A DNA stretch of 35,247 nt from Gammaproteobacteria bacterium (lineage in GTDB: Bacteria > Pseudomonadota > Gammaproteobacteria > SZUA-229), in the NCBI GenBank assembly GCA_011051475.1, contig DRLE01000007.1:1-35247 (forward strand). Direction: 5' to 3'. The position numbers and the translations under genes were made by a program. Shown piece after piece: positions 15,087 to 22,489 of the stretch. Below the pieces are notes generated by a model. That model had not been told where the DNA came from, made no database searches, and saw only the letters and a program-made list of their open reading frames with translations. Position 1 is the stretch's first letter. Every line of letters starts with the position of its first letter.

Positions 15087-16922
15087 TCAGCAGCGGTTGC
15101 CATAGAGGTCACGATACAGGCCATCGCGCTGTATCAGCTCCTCGTGATTGCCTTCATCGATAATCCGGCCGGCATCGAACACCAGTACCCGGTCGGCCTG
15201 ACGCACCGCACTCAGACGATGGGCGATAATCAGCGTGGTGCGGTGTTGCAGGAAGTCATGCATGGCGCGGTGCAGTTTTGCCTCGGTCTCGATATCCAGT
15301 GATGAAGTGGCCTCATCAAGGATGACCACTTTGGGATCGGCCAGTATCATACGGGCAATGGCCAGACGCTGACGCTGGCCGCCGGACAGGCGAATACCGC
15401 TGCGCCCGATAATACTGTCGAGCTGTTCCGGCATGTCCTTCACCACTTCGGTCATCTGCGCAATGGCCAGCGCCTGCCAGATACGCTCATCATCGATATC
15501 ACGGCCCAGGCACAGGTTTTCGCGCACGCTGTCATTAAACATGGCCGGGTGCTGCAGCACGGTTGCAACATTCTCACGCACCACGTCCAGGCCGATATCC
15601 CTGAGATTGACCTCATCGAAATACAGTTCACCGGAATCGGCCGGGTATAACCCGAGAATAATCTGCACCAGGGTCGACTTGCCACCGCCACTGGCGCCGA
15701 CCAGCGCCACCTTTTCACCCCTGGCAATATTCAGGCTGACGCCATCAAGCACGGGCAGGCCGTCGCCATAGGAAAAGTGGATATCGTCAACGCGCAGGCT
15801 GACGGTATGCTTGCCGGCAAACGGATTCTTTTTGTGCGGGTACTCGGGCTCGCGGTGCATCGCCAGCAGGCGATTGATACGTTCCATGGCGGCATTGGCG
15901 CTGTAATAGCTGTACTGTATACCCAGAATCTCCTGCACCGGCGTCATCATAAACCAGAGATAGGCATACACCGCAAACATTTCGCCTATGGTCAGGCCGC
16001 TGAACAGCACCACCACCATGCTGAGCGCACGGAAAAACTCAAAGCCCATCAGGAAAATAAAGAATGACAGCCGGGTGGCGGCATCGCTTTTCCAGCCGAA
16101 AGCCACCATATTGTCACGCAAGCGCCCTGCCCGGTCGATGACCCGTTTCAGGTAATGCCCCTCCCGGTTACTGGCGCGGATCTGCTGAATGGCATCCAGG
16201 GTTTCGATCAGCGCCTGCTGAAACAGCTCGAAGGAAACATTTTCATTCTTCTTCAACCTTTTCACCCTTTTGCCCATCACCATGGTGAAATAGATCACCA
16301 CCGGGTTCATCAGCAGAATAAACAGGGCCAGCTGCCAGTGCATCCACAGCAGAATAGCGGCGACACCGATAACCGTCAGCACCGCAACTATAAACTTGCT
16401 TAGGGTAGCGCCGAGAAAATCATCGATGGCGGTAACGTCGGTGACCAGGTGGGAGGTTACCGCGCCGGAACCGACGGCTTCATACTCGGCCATGGACACC
16501 TTCTGCAAATGCTGCAGCAGATCCACGCGGATGCGGTAGGTAACCTCTTTGGCCACCCGGGTAAATTCTCGCGTCTGCAACACCGCCAGCAGCAGCGCTA
16601 CCAGGCGCAGCAGCATGGAAAGCAGCATAACGATGGCAATAATACCGACCGGGGTCAGCCAGTCGGACGGAAACACCAGCGACAGCGATTCAACAATTTT
16701 TCCCGGCTTGTTCAGCAGTACTTCATCGACCAGCAACGGCATCAGCAGGGGAACCGGCACGCTGATCAGCGCCGCCATCAGGGCGATGGCATTGGCCAGT
16801 AGCAGGGTCTTTTTGTGACGCTTGACGATCGACCAGATAAGCGGCCAGGAATAGGCGTGTCTGGACTCAGGCCTTATGCCCGCATCCGTTTCCTGCTGAT
16901 TATCATTCTGCCGAGAGTTCAT
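15087..16922 (-). CDS. ABC exporter with fused membrane and ATPase domains (MsbA-like)
   Basis: 611 residues, a half-transporter that should act as a homodimer in the inner membrane. Residues about 30-330 form the type-I exporter membrane domain with six helices; the ATPase domain occupies about 375-605. Motifs: Walker A GASGGGKST at 409-417, Q-loop LQHP at 456-459, signature LSGGQ at 512-516, Walker B VVILDE at 532-537 and H-loop IIAHR. The family includes lipid A flippase MsbA and drug or peptide exporters; substrate is not readable and the neighbours give no clue. No peptidase domain is present, so a bacteriocin exporter of the C39 class is excluded. Confidence 0.92.
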   Translation of the reverse strand: MNSRQNDNQQETDAGIRPESRHAYSWPLIWSIVKRHKKTLLLANAIALMAALISVPVPLLMPLLVDEVLLNKPGKIVESLSLVFPSDWLTPVGIIAIVMLLSMLLRLVALLLAVLQTREFTRVAKEVTYRIRVDLLQHLQKVSMAEYEAVGSGAVTSHLVTDVTAIDDFLGATLSKFIVAVLTVIGVAAILLWMHWQLALFILLMNPVVIYFTMVMGKRVKRLKKNENVSFELFQQALIETLDAIQQIRASNREGHYLKRVIDRAGRLRDNMVAFGWKSDAATRLSFFIFLMGFEFFRALSMVVVLFSGLTIGEMFAVYAYLWFMMTPVQEILGIQYSYYSANAAMERINRLLAMHREPEYPHKKNPFAGKHTVSLRVDDIHFSYGDGLPVLDGVSLNIARGEKVALVGASGGGKSTLVQIILGLYPADSGELYFDEVNLRDIGLDVVRENVATVLQHPAMFNDSVRENLCLGRDIDDERIWQALAIAQMTEVVKDMPEQLDSIIGRSGIRLSGGQRQRLAIARMILADPKVVILDEATSSLDIETEAKLHRAMHDFLQHRTTLIIAHRLSAVRQADRVLVFDAGRIIDEGNHEELIQRDGLYRDLYGNRC

Positions 16923-17102
16923 TCAGGTAGTTATCATTAATATCAGGCGGCAAACCCCTCCTGGGGCCTGTTAACACTAAATCAACAGCCCCCGGGATTA
17001 GCGTATTTTTTCCATCAACCATCCTGTAAAATCCCATTTTTACATGAATTCATGCGGACGTCTTGACGAATAAGCCGACGCAAATCAATAACGGGAACTT
17101 TA

Positions 17103-17867
17103 ATGGCAGATTTAAAAGCTTTTTTATTTGATGTAGACGGCACCCTTGCCGATACCGAACGCGATGGCCACCGTGTGGCCTTTAACCTGGCTTTCGAAGA
17201 ATACGGTCTGGGCTGGGACTGGAGCGTGGACACCTATGGCAAACTGCTGGAAGTCACCGGCGGCAAGGAACGCATGAAATTCTATGTCGATCATTTTCTC
17301 AGGGACAATGAAATACCGGACAATATCGAAGCCATGATCCCGGAATTACACCAGGCCAAGACCCGCCATTACACCGAGCTGTTGTCTACCGGCGCCATCC
17401 CCCTGCGCCCGGGTGTGGAACGCCTGATCAATGAGGCGCGCGAAAAAAGCTACCGCCTGGCCATTGCCACCACGACCACACCGGAAAACGTCACCGCCCT
17501 GCTTGAACACACCCTGGGCAGCGAGTCTATCGACTGGTTCGAAGTCATTGCCGCCGGCGATATCGTGCCGGCCAAGAAACCCGCGCCGGACATCTATGAC
17601 TATGCCATGGAGAAAATGTCGCTGACGCCGGAAGAATGTATTGCCTTCGAGGATTCAATCAACGGCATCAAATCATCCATGGGCGCAAAACTGAAAACCA
17701 TTATTACCATCAATGACTACACGCGCGACCATGACTTTACCGGCGCCAGCATCGTGCTCGATCAGATGGGCGAACCGGAGCAGCCGTTTAGTGTACTTGC
17801 CGGCGATGCCGGGGATGCGGCGTATCTTGACTGCGAGCTGGTAGAGCGTTTGCATCAGAAAGCGTAG
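17103..17867 (+). CDS. cbbY: HAD-family phosphatase, CbbY type
   Basis: 254 residues. HAD motif I F-D10-V-D12-G-T with nucleophile D10, motif II in IATTT (121-125), motif III lysine in VPAKKPAPDIY (155-165) and motif IV FEDS (182-185). The helical cap with GKLLEVTGGKERM and the overall sequence match CbbY, which removes inhibitory xylulose-1,5-bisphosphate and so protects Rubisco in autotrophs. If this assignment is right the organism probably has a Calvin cycle, but no cbbLS genes are in the window, and a general phosphoglucomutase-like HAD phosphatase is the alternative. A weak TTGACG at 17063 upstream has no fitting -10. The gene is followed by a long composite hairpin. Confidence 0.85.
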   Translation: MADLKAFLFDVDGTLADTERDGHRVAFNLAFEEYGLGWDWSVDTYGKLLEVTGGKERMKFYVDHFLRDNEIPDNIEAMIPELHQAKTRHYTELLSTGAIPLRPGVERLINEAREKSYRLAIATTTTPENVTALLEHTLGSESIDWFEVIAAGDIVPAKKPAPDIYDYAMEKMSLTPEECIAFEDSINGIKSSMGAKLKTIITINDYTRDHDFTGASIVLDQMGEPEQPFSVLAGDAGDAAYLDCELVERLHQKA

Positions 17868-17872
17868 AACGA

Positions 17873-18048
17873 TTGCCGCAAGGCACGCAAAAAGCGCGAA
17901 TGTTTCTGTTTTCGGGTAGGCCGGGATAAGCGATAGCGTTCCCGGCGGATGGCTGGCAGTGTGCATGAAAGTTAAAAGCTGAACCGCAGAGGCGCCTCTG
18001 CGGTTCAGCTTTAAAAAAAATTCGCGCTTTTTGCGTGCTTTGCGGCAA
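17873..18048. repeat. Composite hairpin, CGCAAA family (copy 5) with nested repeats
   Basis: Lies between cbbY and the TSUP gene, both on the plus strand. The 28-base outer arms 17873-17900 and 18021-18048 differ at one position, which is a G-T pair on the plus strand. Inside are a GTAGGCCGGGATAAGCG repeat (from 17916, with its own CCGGG/CCCGG inverse ending near 17946) and a perfect 38-base palindrome listed separately. Confidence 0.87.
17975..18012. repeat. Perfect 38-base palindrome
   Basis: AAAGCTGAACCGCAGAGGC followed directly by its exact reverse complement, with no spacer. It lies in the loop of composite hairpin copy 5. On the plus strand it is followed by A8, not T, so it does not look like a standard terminator in that direction. 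Confidence 0.95.
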
Positions 18049-18070
18049 TGCTTTTAACACATCCTGACCA

Positions 18071-18868
18071 ATGACCCCTACTTTACTGGAAGCCCTGCTC
18101 TACCTTTTTACCGGCGCCTGCGCCGGTTTTGCCGCCGGGCTGCTGGGCGTGGGTGGCGGGCTGATTATCGTACCGGTACTGTATTTCGTGTTCAACACGC
18201 AGGGCGTGGAAGCTTCCATGATTATGCATATGGCACTGACCACATCGCTGGCCAGCATTGTCATTACCGCGGCTTCCTCCACTTATGCCCATCATAAAAG
18301 ACGCGCCGTGCTCTGGTCGGTGTTTTTTCTCCTGACGCCCGGTATTCTGCTCGGCGCCTGGAGCGGTGGCCTGTTTGCCTCTGCCATTGACAGTCGTATT
18401 TTAAAAGGCTTTTTTGCGGTTTTCGAACTGCTGGTGGCCATTCACCTGCTGCTGAAAACAACGCCACGCGTTCATCGCGAACGTATCGGCAAGCTGGCTT
18501 CTGCCATGGGTGGCTTTGTTATCGGCTTTGTTTCATCACTGGTGGGTATCGGCGGTGGCACCATGACGGTACCTTTTCTGCACTGGTTTAATATACCGAT
18601 GAAAAAAGCCGTGGCTACCTCCGCCGCCTGCGGCCTGCCCATTGCCCTGGCCGGCAGCCTTTCCTATATTAGCGCCAGCTATTCTCTGCCAACCGGGCCG
18701 GGCAATATCGGTTATCTCAATCTTTATGCCCTGCTGTTCATTGCCATTGCCAGTTTTGCCTTTGCCCCGGTGGGTGCTAAGGTAGCGCACAGCATCAGTG
18801 AAAAAAGCCTGCGTCTGAGTTTTTCCGCCCTGTTATTCGCTCTCAGTCTGGGCATGTTACTGAACTAA
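18071..18868 (+). CDS. TSUP-family permease (TauE/SafE, sulfite-exporter-like)
   Basis: 265 residues, about eight membrane segments in two homologous halves. Each half begins with the glycine-rich family motif: LLGVGGGLIIVPVL (24-37) and LVGIGGGTMTVPFL in the second half. The TSUP (DUF81) family moves small sulfur-containing organic or inorganic anions such as sulfite, sulfoacetate or thiosulfate; the precise substrate is unknown here. Located downstream of cbbY with a composite hairpin between, and 40 bp before the DsbA-like gene, with which it may be co-transcribed. Confidence 0.9.
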   Translation: MTPTLLEALLYLFTGACAGFAAGLLGVGGGLIIVPVLYFVFNTQGVEASMIMHMALTTSLASIVITAASSTYAHHKRRAVLWSVFFLLTPGILLGAWSGGLFASAIDSRILKGFFAVFELLVAIHLLLKTTPRVHRERIGKLASAMGGFVIGFVSSLVGIGGGTMTVPFLHWFNIPMKKAVATSAACGLPIALAGSLSYISASYSLPTGPGNIGYLNLYALLFIAIASFAFAPVGAKVAHSISEKSLRLSFSALLFALSLGMLLN

Positions 18869-18908
18869 ATCAGCCTGCCAGCACCTTACACTGAAGAGGT
18901 GAAAAATA

Positions 18909-19529
18909 ATGACAGCCCTGCCCGAACTTAAAGTCACCGTTTACAGCGATTATATCTGCCCGTTCTGCTACCTGGGTCACCACCGACTGCAGAAACTGAA
19001 GGACAGCTATGAGCTGAAGATCAACTGGTGCTTCCTGGAAATCCACCCCGAACTTTCTGCCCAGGGCGATGATATTGAAGCCCTGGACTATTCCAGCGAA
19101 CACTGGCAACAGCTGCTCACCAACCTGCGCCGGATAGCCGAAGAAGAAGGCGTCACGCTGAATGAACCGGCCTTTATTACCAACTCCCGGGACGCCCTGC
19201 TGCTGGCAGAAGCCGGCAAGCAGTGCGGCCGGGAGATTTTTTATCGCCTGCATGAGGCCCTGTTTGCCGCCTATTTTGTCGATGGCCGGAATATTGGCAG
19301 CCGTGATGTACTAAGAGATATTGCCGCAGACAGCGGTGTTGATGCTCATCTTATTGAAAGCGCGTGGACGGATGACGCCTTTGCACAACGCCTCTCGGGC
19401 AACTATCACAGCGCCCGCCAGCACGATATCGAGAGCGTGCCGGCCTTTGTCTTCGGCAACAGGGTCATCAACGGTGTACTGCCGGAAACGGAATTTCGCC
19501 GCGCGGCCAGGGATATGAACAGGCCGTAG
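18909..19529 (+). CDS. DsbA-family oxidoreductase (FrnE-like), cytoplasmic
   Basis: 206 residues without a signal peptide. Thioredoxin-fold protein with an inserted helical domain; active site C17-P-F-C20 in YSDYICPFCYLG, and the cis-Pro motif IESVPAFVFG near the C-terminus. This is the FrnE / HCCA-isomerase-like branch of the DsbA superfamily, whose members are thiol-disulfide oxidoreductases of the cytoplasm (Deinococcus FrnE is linked to oxidative stress). GAGG lies 10-15 bases before the ATG. Its stop is only 5 bp from that of the convergent chalcone-isomerase-like gene. Confidence 0.9.
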   Translation: MTALPELKVTVYSDYICPFCYLGHHRLQKLKDSYELKINWCFLEIHPELSAQGDDIEALDYSSEHWQQLLTNLRRIAEEEGVTLNEPAFITNSRDALLLAEAGKQCGREIFYRLHEALFAAYFVDGRNIGSRDVLRDIAADSGVDAHLIESAWTDDAFAQRLSGNYHSARQHDIESVPAFVFGNRVINGVLPETEFRRAARDMNRP

Positions 19530-19534
19530 ACGCG

Positions 19535-20140
19535 TTAGTCGTCCTCCTGTCCCAGCATGGCCGCTTTCAGGTCATCATCGGCCGGCTCGTCGCCCAGCCA
19601 GACATCGAGCAGGGCATGATAAAAATCCTCGCCGGCTATGGTTCCTTTCAGCTGCTCATTGATAATGACGCGCGTGCCTGTGCCGGGAATATAATCCAGA
19701 TAAACAATGTCGCCTTCCTTCAGGTCGGGAAACAGTTTGATAAAGGCCTGCAGACGCTCCTGCAGTTTCTGCATCTGCGCATCACTGGTGTTCTCCTCGA
19801 AACCTTCACGCCAGGCACCGGCCATCTTTTTCTGGCTGATCTCGTCATAGATCATATGCATCAGTACCCGCTTCGGCCCTTTCATGGCCTGCAGGGCATC
19901 ACGCGTATCCGCCTTTTCTTCGGTATACAGCGCACCGACATATAGCTTGAACACAAACTTGGTTCGATAACCGGCGCCATTGAGCTGCAGCTTTTTACCA
20001 GCAACGGTTACCGTTTCGGGAACCGTAATATCTCCGATCGTACGTGCATAAGCATTATTAACCGCGGCCAGCTGCAATATGCCCAGCAGTATCAGCAAAA
20101 CAGGAATACCGCTCAAAACCTTCAGCTTTTTCAACATCAT
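19535..20140 (-). CDS. Chalcone-isomerase-like periplasmic protein
   Basis: 201 residues. Signal peptide or anchor at about 1-33 (hydrophobic, ending NNAYA-RT). The mature sequence ITVPETVTVAGKKLQLNGAGYRTKFVFKLYVGALYT is the start of the bacterial chalcone_3 (chalcone-isomerase-like) fold, and VLMHMIYDEISQKKMAGAW and YLDYIPGTGTRVIIN continue it. Bacterial members are periplasmic and have no proven chalcone isomerase activity; binding of a fatty-acid-like ligand is one suggestion for the fold. AGGAAGGGG precedes two consecutive ATG codons at 20140 and 20137. Divergent from the diguanylate cyclase gene. Confidence 0.88.
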   Translation of the reverse strand: MMLKKLKVLSGIPVLLILLGILQLAAVNNAYARTIGDITVPETVTVAGKKLQLNGAGYRTKFVFKLYVGALYTEEKADTRDALQAMKGPKRVLMHMIYDEISQKKMAGAWREGFEENTSDAQMQKLQERLQAFIKLFPDLKEGDIVYLDYIPGTGTRVIINEQLKGTIAGEDFYHALLDVWLGDEPADDDLKAAMLGQEDD

Positions 20141-20224
20141 AACCCCTTCCTCTTTTTAATCACCTGCAGACAAAAACAGTTTTTAAGGTTACACTACCAT
20201 TACAAAAGGTCTTAGACAACGACT

Positions 20225-20920
20225 ATGCACCGCCAAATTGCGCCAAAAAAATTTCTTATCTATCTTCTGTATACCAGCCTGTGCTGCCTGCTCGTAGCCG
20301 TCCTGAATATTATTCATACCCGCTATATACTGAAAATAGAACTCTCACCCGAGACTTTTATTATTCCTGTAATAGCCGGGCTGATATTCGGACTGATGAT
20401 GGCGCACATCAAGGCACTGAGCGCACAACTCAGGGAAATGGCCTTTACCGACTCCCTGACCAAGATCTACAACCGCCTGCACTTCGCGCATTTCCTTGAC
20501 GCCGAGATCGACAAGGCCAAACGCTATGGCACCACCTTTTCCATTATTTTTTTCGACCTTGATCATTTCAAACTGATCAATGATACCTATGGCCACCAGG
20601 TCGGCGATGAAGTCCTCGAACAGGTAACAAAGCTTGTTGATTCCATGAACCGCAAGGCAGATATCTTCGCCCGCTATGGCGGCGAGGAATTTATTATCCT
20701 GACACCCGAAACCGACATCAGCGGCGCGATGATCCACGCAGAACGCCTGCGCGACAAGATTGACAAATACAACTTCAAAACCGTCGGTCACCTGACCAGC
20801 AGCTTCGGCGTCACCGAATTCAAGGGAGAGAATGACTCGATCGAAGAACTGCTCGACCGGGCGGATATTGCGCTTTATCAGGCGAAAGAGCTCGGCCGTA
20901 ATCGTGTGGAAAAGGCATAG
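20225..20920 (+). CDS. Membrane-bound diguanylate cyclase (GGDEF)
   Basis: 231 residues. Two membrane helices (about 10-32 and 44-60) with a very short periplasmic loop, then a GGDEF domain from about 72. The active loop is GGEEF at 152-156, expected to be catalytic (GTP to c-di-GMP). The inhibitory I-site R143-K-A-D146 lies five residues before it, so product feedback is expected. DLDHFKLINDTYGHQ at 111-125 provides the metal and substrate contacts. There is no separate sensor domain. The stop codon sits in the loop of a perfect 22-bp hairpin. The start has only a poor ribosome site; a later in-frame start is possible but would remove the first helix. Confidence 0.93.
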   Translation: MHRQIAPKKFLIYLLYTSLCCLLVAVLNIIHTRYILKIELSPETFIIPVIAGLIFGLMMAHIKALSAQLREMAFTDSLTKIYNRLHFAHFLDAEIDKAKRYGTTFSIIFFDLDHFKLINDTYGHQVGDEVLEQVTKLVDSMNRKADIFARYGGEEFIILTPETDISGAMIHAERLRDKIDKYNFKTVGHLTSSFGVTEFKGENDSIEELLDRADIALYQAKELGRNRVEKA

Positions 20921-20941
20921 CCTTTTCCACACGATTACGGC
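20895..20941. repeat. Perfect 22-bp hairpin over the diguanylate cyclase stop codon
   Basis: Arms 20895-20916 and 20920-20941 are exact inverse complements with a 3-base ATA loop. The UAG stop is formed by the last two loop bases and the first base of the right arm. The left arm encodes the last seven residues. No T-run follows on either strand. It lies at the junction of convergent genes (gcvPB on the other strand). Confidence 0.95.
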
Positions 20942-20942
20942 A

Positions 20943-21031
20943 GTGAATAGTGAATTTTAAAATACCAAAACAGGAAAAACGAAGTTTTTCCCGCTTCTCA
21001 CTATTCACTATTAGTTATTCACTATTCACTA
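20943..21031. repeat. Heptamer-word hairpin, GTGAATA family
   Basis: The left arm has GTGAATA-GTGAATT from 20943. The right arm (20995-21031), read on the minus strand, is five heptamers: GTGAATA, GTGAATA, ACTAATA, GTGAATA, GTGAGAA. A smaller perfect stem GGAAAAAC/GTTTTTCC (20973-20980 and 20984-20991) sits between. The right arm supplies the TAG stop of gcvPB (21029-21031). Confidence 0.82.
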
Positions 21032-22489
21032 ACCTTGCCTCCGGCAAGGTTCATAAGCAAGGTCCAGCTGTTTCGCCGCCCTCACCTCATCCAGTCTTTT
21101 CACCGGCAGGGTCTGCGGCGCGTCGTGCAGCAGTTGCGGATTGGTTTCGGCTTCGTGTTTTATCTGTTCCAGCGCGTCCATAAAACCATCGAGGGCTTCT
21201 TTTGCTTCGGTTTCGGTAGGCTCGATCAGCAGGCATTCGGGGACCAGCAGGGGAAAGTAGGTGGTGGGGGCGTGATAGCCGAGATCCAGCAGGCGCTTGG
21301 CAAAGTCCATGGCGGACACATGAAACTCACGGGCCTCGTTTTTCAGGGTAATAATAAACTCGTGGCTGGCACGACGGTTTTCGATGGCCAGGGTAAAGCC
21401 GCGGCGTTTTGCTTCGGCCATCATATAGTTGGCATTAAGGGTGGCAAACTCGGCCACGCGCACCATGCCTTCGCGCCCCAGAAAACGCATATAGACATAG
21501 GCGCGCAATAATACGCCCGGATTGCCCATAAAGGCCGACAGGCGACCGATACTTTCCGGCCGGTCTTCGCTCGTGAGGTAACGGTAGCGCTCATCCTCTT
21601 TTGCCACCACCGGCAGGGGCAGATAGGGCTGCAGGCGTTCGGCCACACCCACCGCGCCGGAACCGGGGCCACCGCCACCGTGCGGGGTGGAAAAGGTCTT
21701 GTGCAGATTGGAGTGGATTACATCAAAACCCATGTCGCCGGGGCGGATCTTGCCGAGAATGGCGTTGAGATTGGCGCCATCGTAATACAGCAGGCCGCCG
21801 GCCTCATGCACCACCGTTGCAATGGCTTCGATATTGCGCTCGAACACACCCAGGGTGGACGGATTGGTCAGCATCAGGCCGGCGGTCTGCGGGCCGACTG
21901 CCTGTTTCAAGGCATCGAGATCGACATCGCCGTTGTCCAGGGTGGGAATTTCCCTGACGCTGAAACCGCACATAACGGCAGTGGCCGGGTTGGTGCCGTG
22001 GGCCGCGTCCGGCACCAGGATTTCACGGCGCTCGTGGTCGCCGCGCGCCCTGTGGTAAGCCTCGATCATGGCGACGCCGGCAAACTCGCCCTGGGCGCCG
22101 GCCATGGGCGCCAGCGAGAACGCGGCCATGCCGGTAACCTCACACAGCATCTCCTGCAGCTCGTACATGCAGGCCAGGAAGCCCTGCTGCTGCGCATCGG
22201 GCGTCAGCGGGTGGGTATTGAGAAAACCGGGCAGCATGGCCAGTGAATTGCAGGCGCGCGGGTTGTACTTCATGGTACAGGAGCCCAGCGGATAGAACTC
22301 GGTATCGATGGAAAAATTCTTCTTCGACAGACGCGTATAGTGGCGTACCGCCTGCAGCTCGGAAACTTCCGGCAGACCGGCCGAGCTCTGGCGCAGCAGG
22401 TTTTGCGGAATACCATCCAGTGGCGCCTTTTCTGCGGGTGACTGCGGCGCGCCGCGACGGCCCTCGGCGGAATGTTCGAAAATCAGCAT
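21029..22489 (-). CDS. gcvPB: Glycine decarboxylase (P protein) subunit 2
   Basis: 486 residues, the catalytic half of a split P protein. The PLP lysine is K264 in SNLHKTFSTPHGGGGPGSG. Other family sequences are FYPLGSCTMKYNP (66-78), MAGAQGEFAG, DAAHGTNPA and MLTNPSTLGVFE. With GcvPA it decarboxylates glycine and passes the aminomethyl group to the lipoyl arm of GcvH. The ATG at 22489 lies within the last codons of gcvPA (overlap of 7 bp), so the two subunits are made together. The C-terminus and stop lie in a heptamer repeat, so the last residue or two may be repeat-derived. In E. coli P protein is one chain of about 957 residues; here it is two. Confidence 0.96.
   Translation of the reverse strand: MLIFEHSAEGRRGAPQSPAEKAPLDGIPQNLLRQSSAGLPEVSELQAVRHYTRLSKKNFSIDTEFYPLGSCTMKYNPRACNSLAMLPGFLNTHPLTPDAQQQGFLACMYELQEMLCEVTGMAAFSLAPMAGAQGEFAGVAMIEAYHRARGDHERREILVPDAAHGTNPATAVMCGFSVREIPTLDNGDVDLDALKQAVGPQTAGLMLTNPSTLGVFERNIEAIATVVHEAGGLLYYDGANLNAILGKIRPGDMGFDVIHSNLHKTFSTPHGGGGPGSGAVGVAERLQPYLPLPVVAKEDERYRYLTSEDRPESIGRLSAFMGNPGVLLRAYVYMRFLGREGMVRVAEFATLNANYMMAEAKRRGFTLAIENRRASHEFIITLKNEAREFHVSAMDFAKRLLDLGYHAPTTYFPLLVPECLLIEPTETEAKEALDGFMDALEQIKHEAETNPQLLHDAPQTLPVKRLDEVRAAKQLDLAYEPCRRQG

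Noticed and set aside
17063..17091. Promoter TTGACG-17-CAATAA before cbbY
   Set aside because: The -10 is poor and the start point would fall only a few bases before the ATG, leaving no room for the GGGA ribosome site.
17975..18020. The 38-base palindrome as a cbbY intrinsic terminator
   Set aside because: The plus strand has A8 rather than a T-run after the stem.
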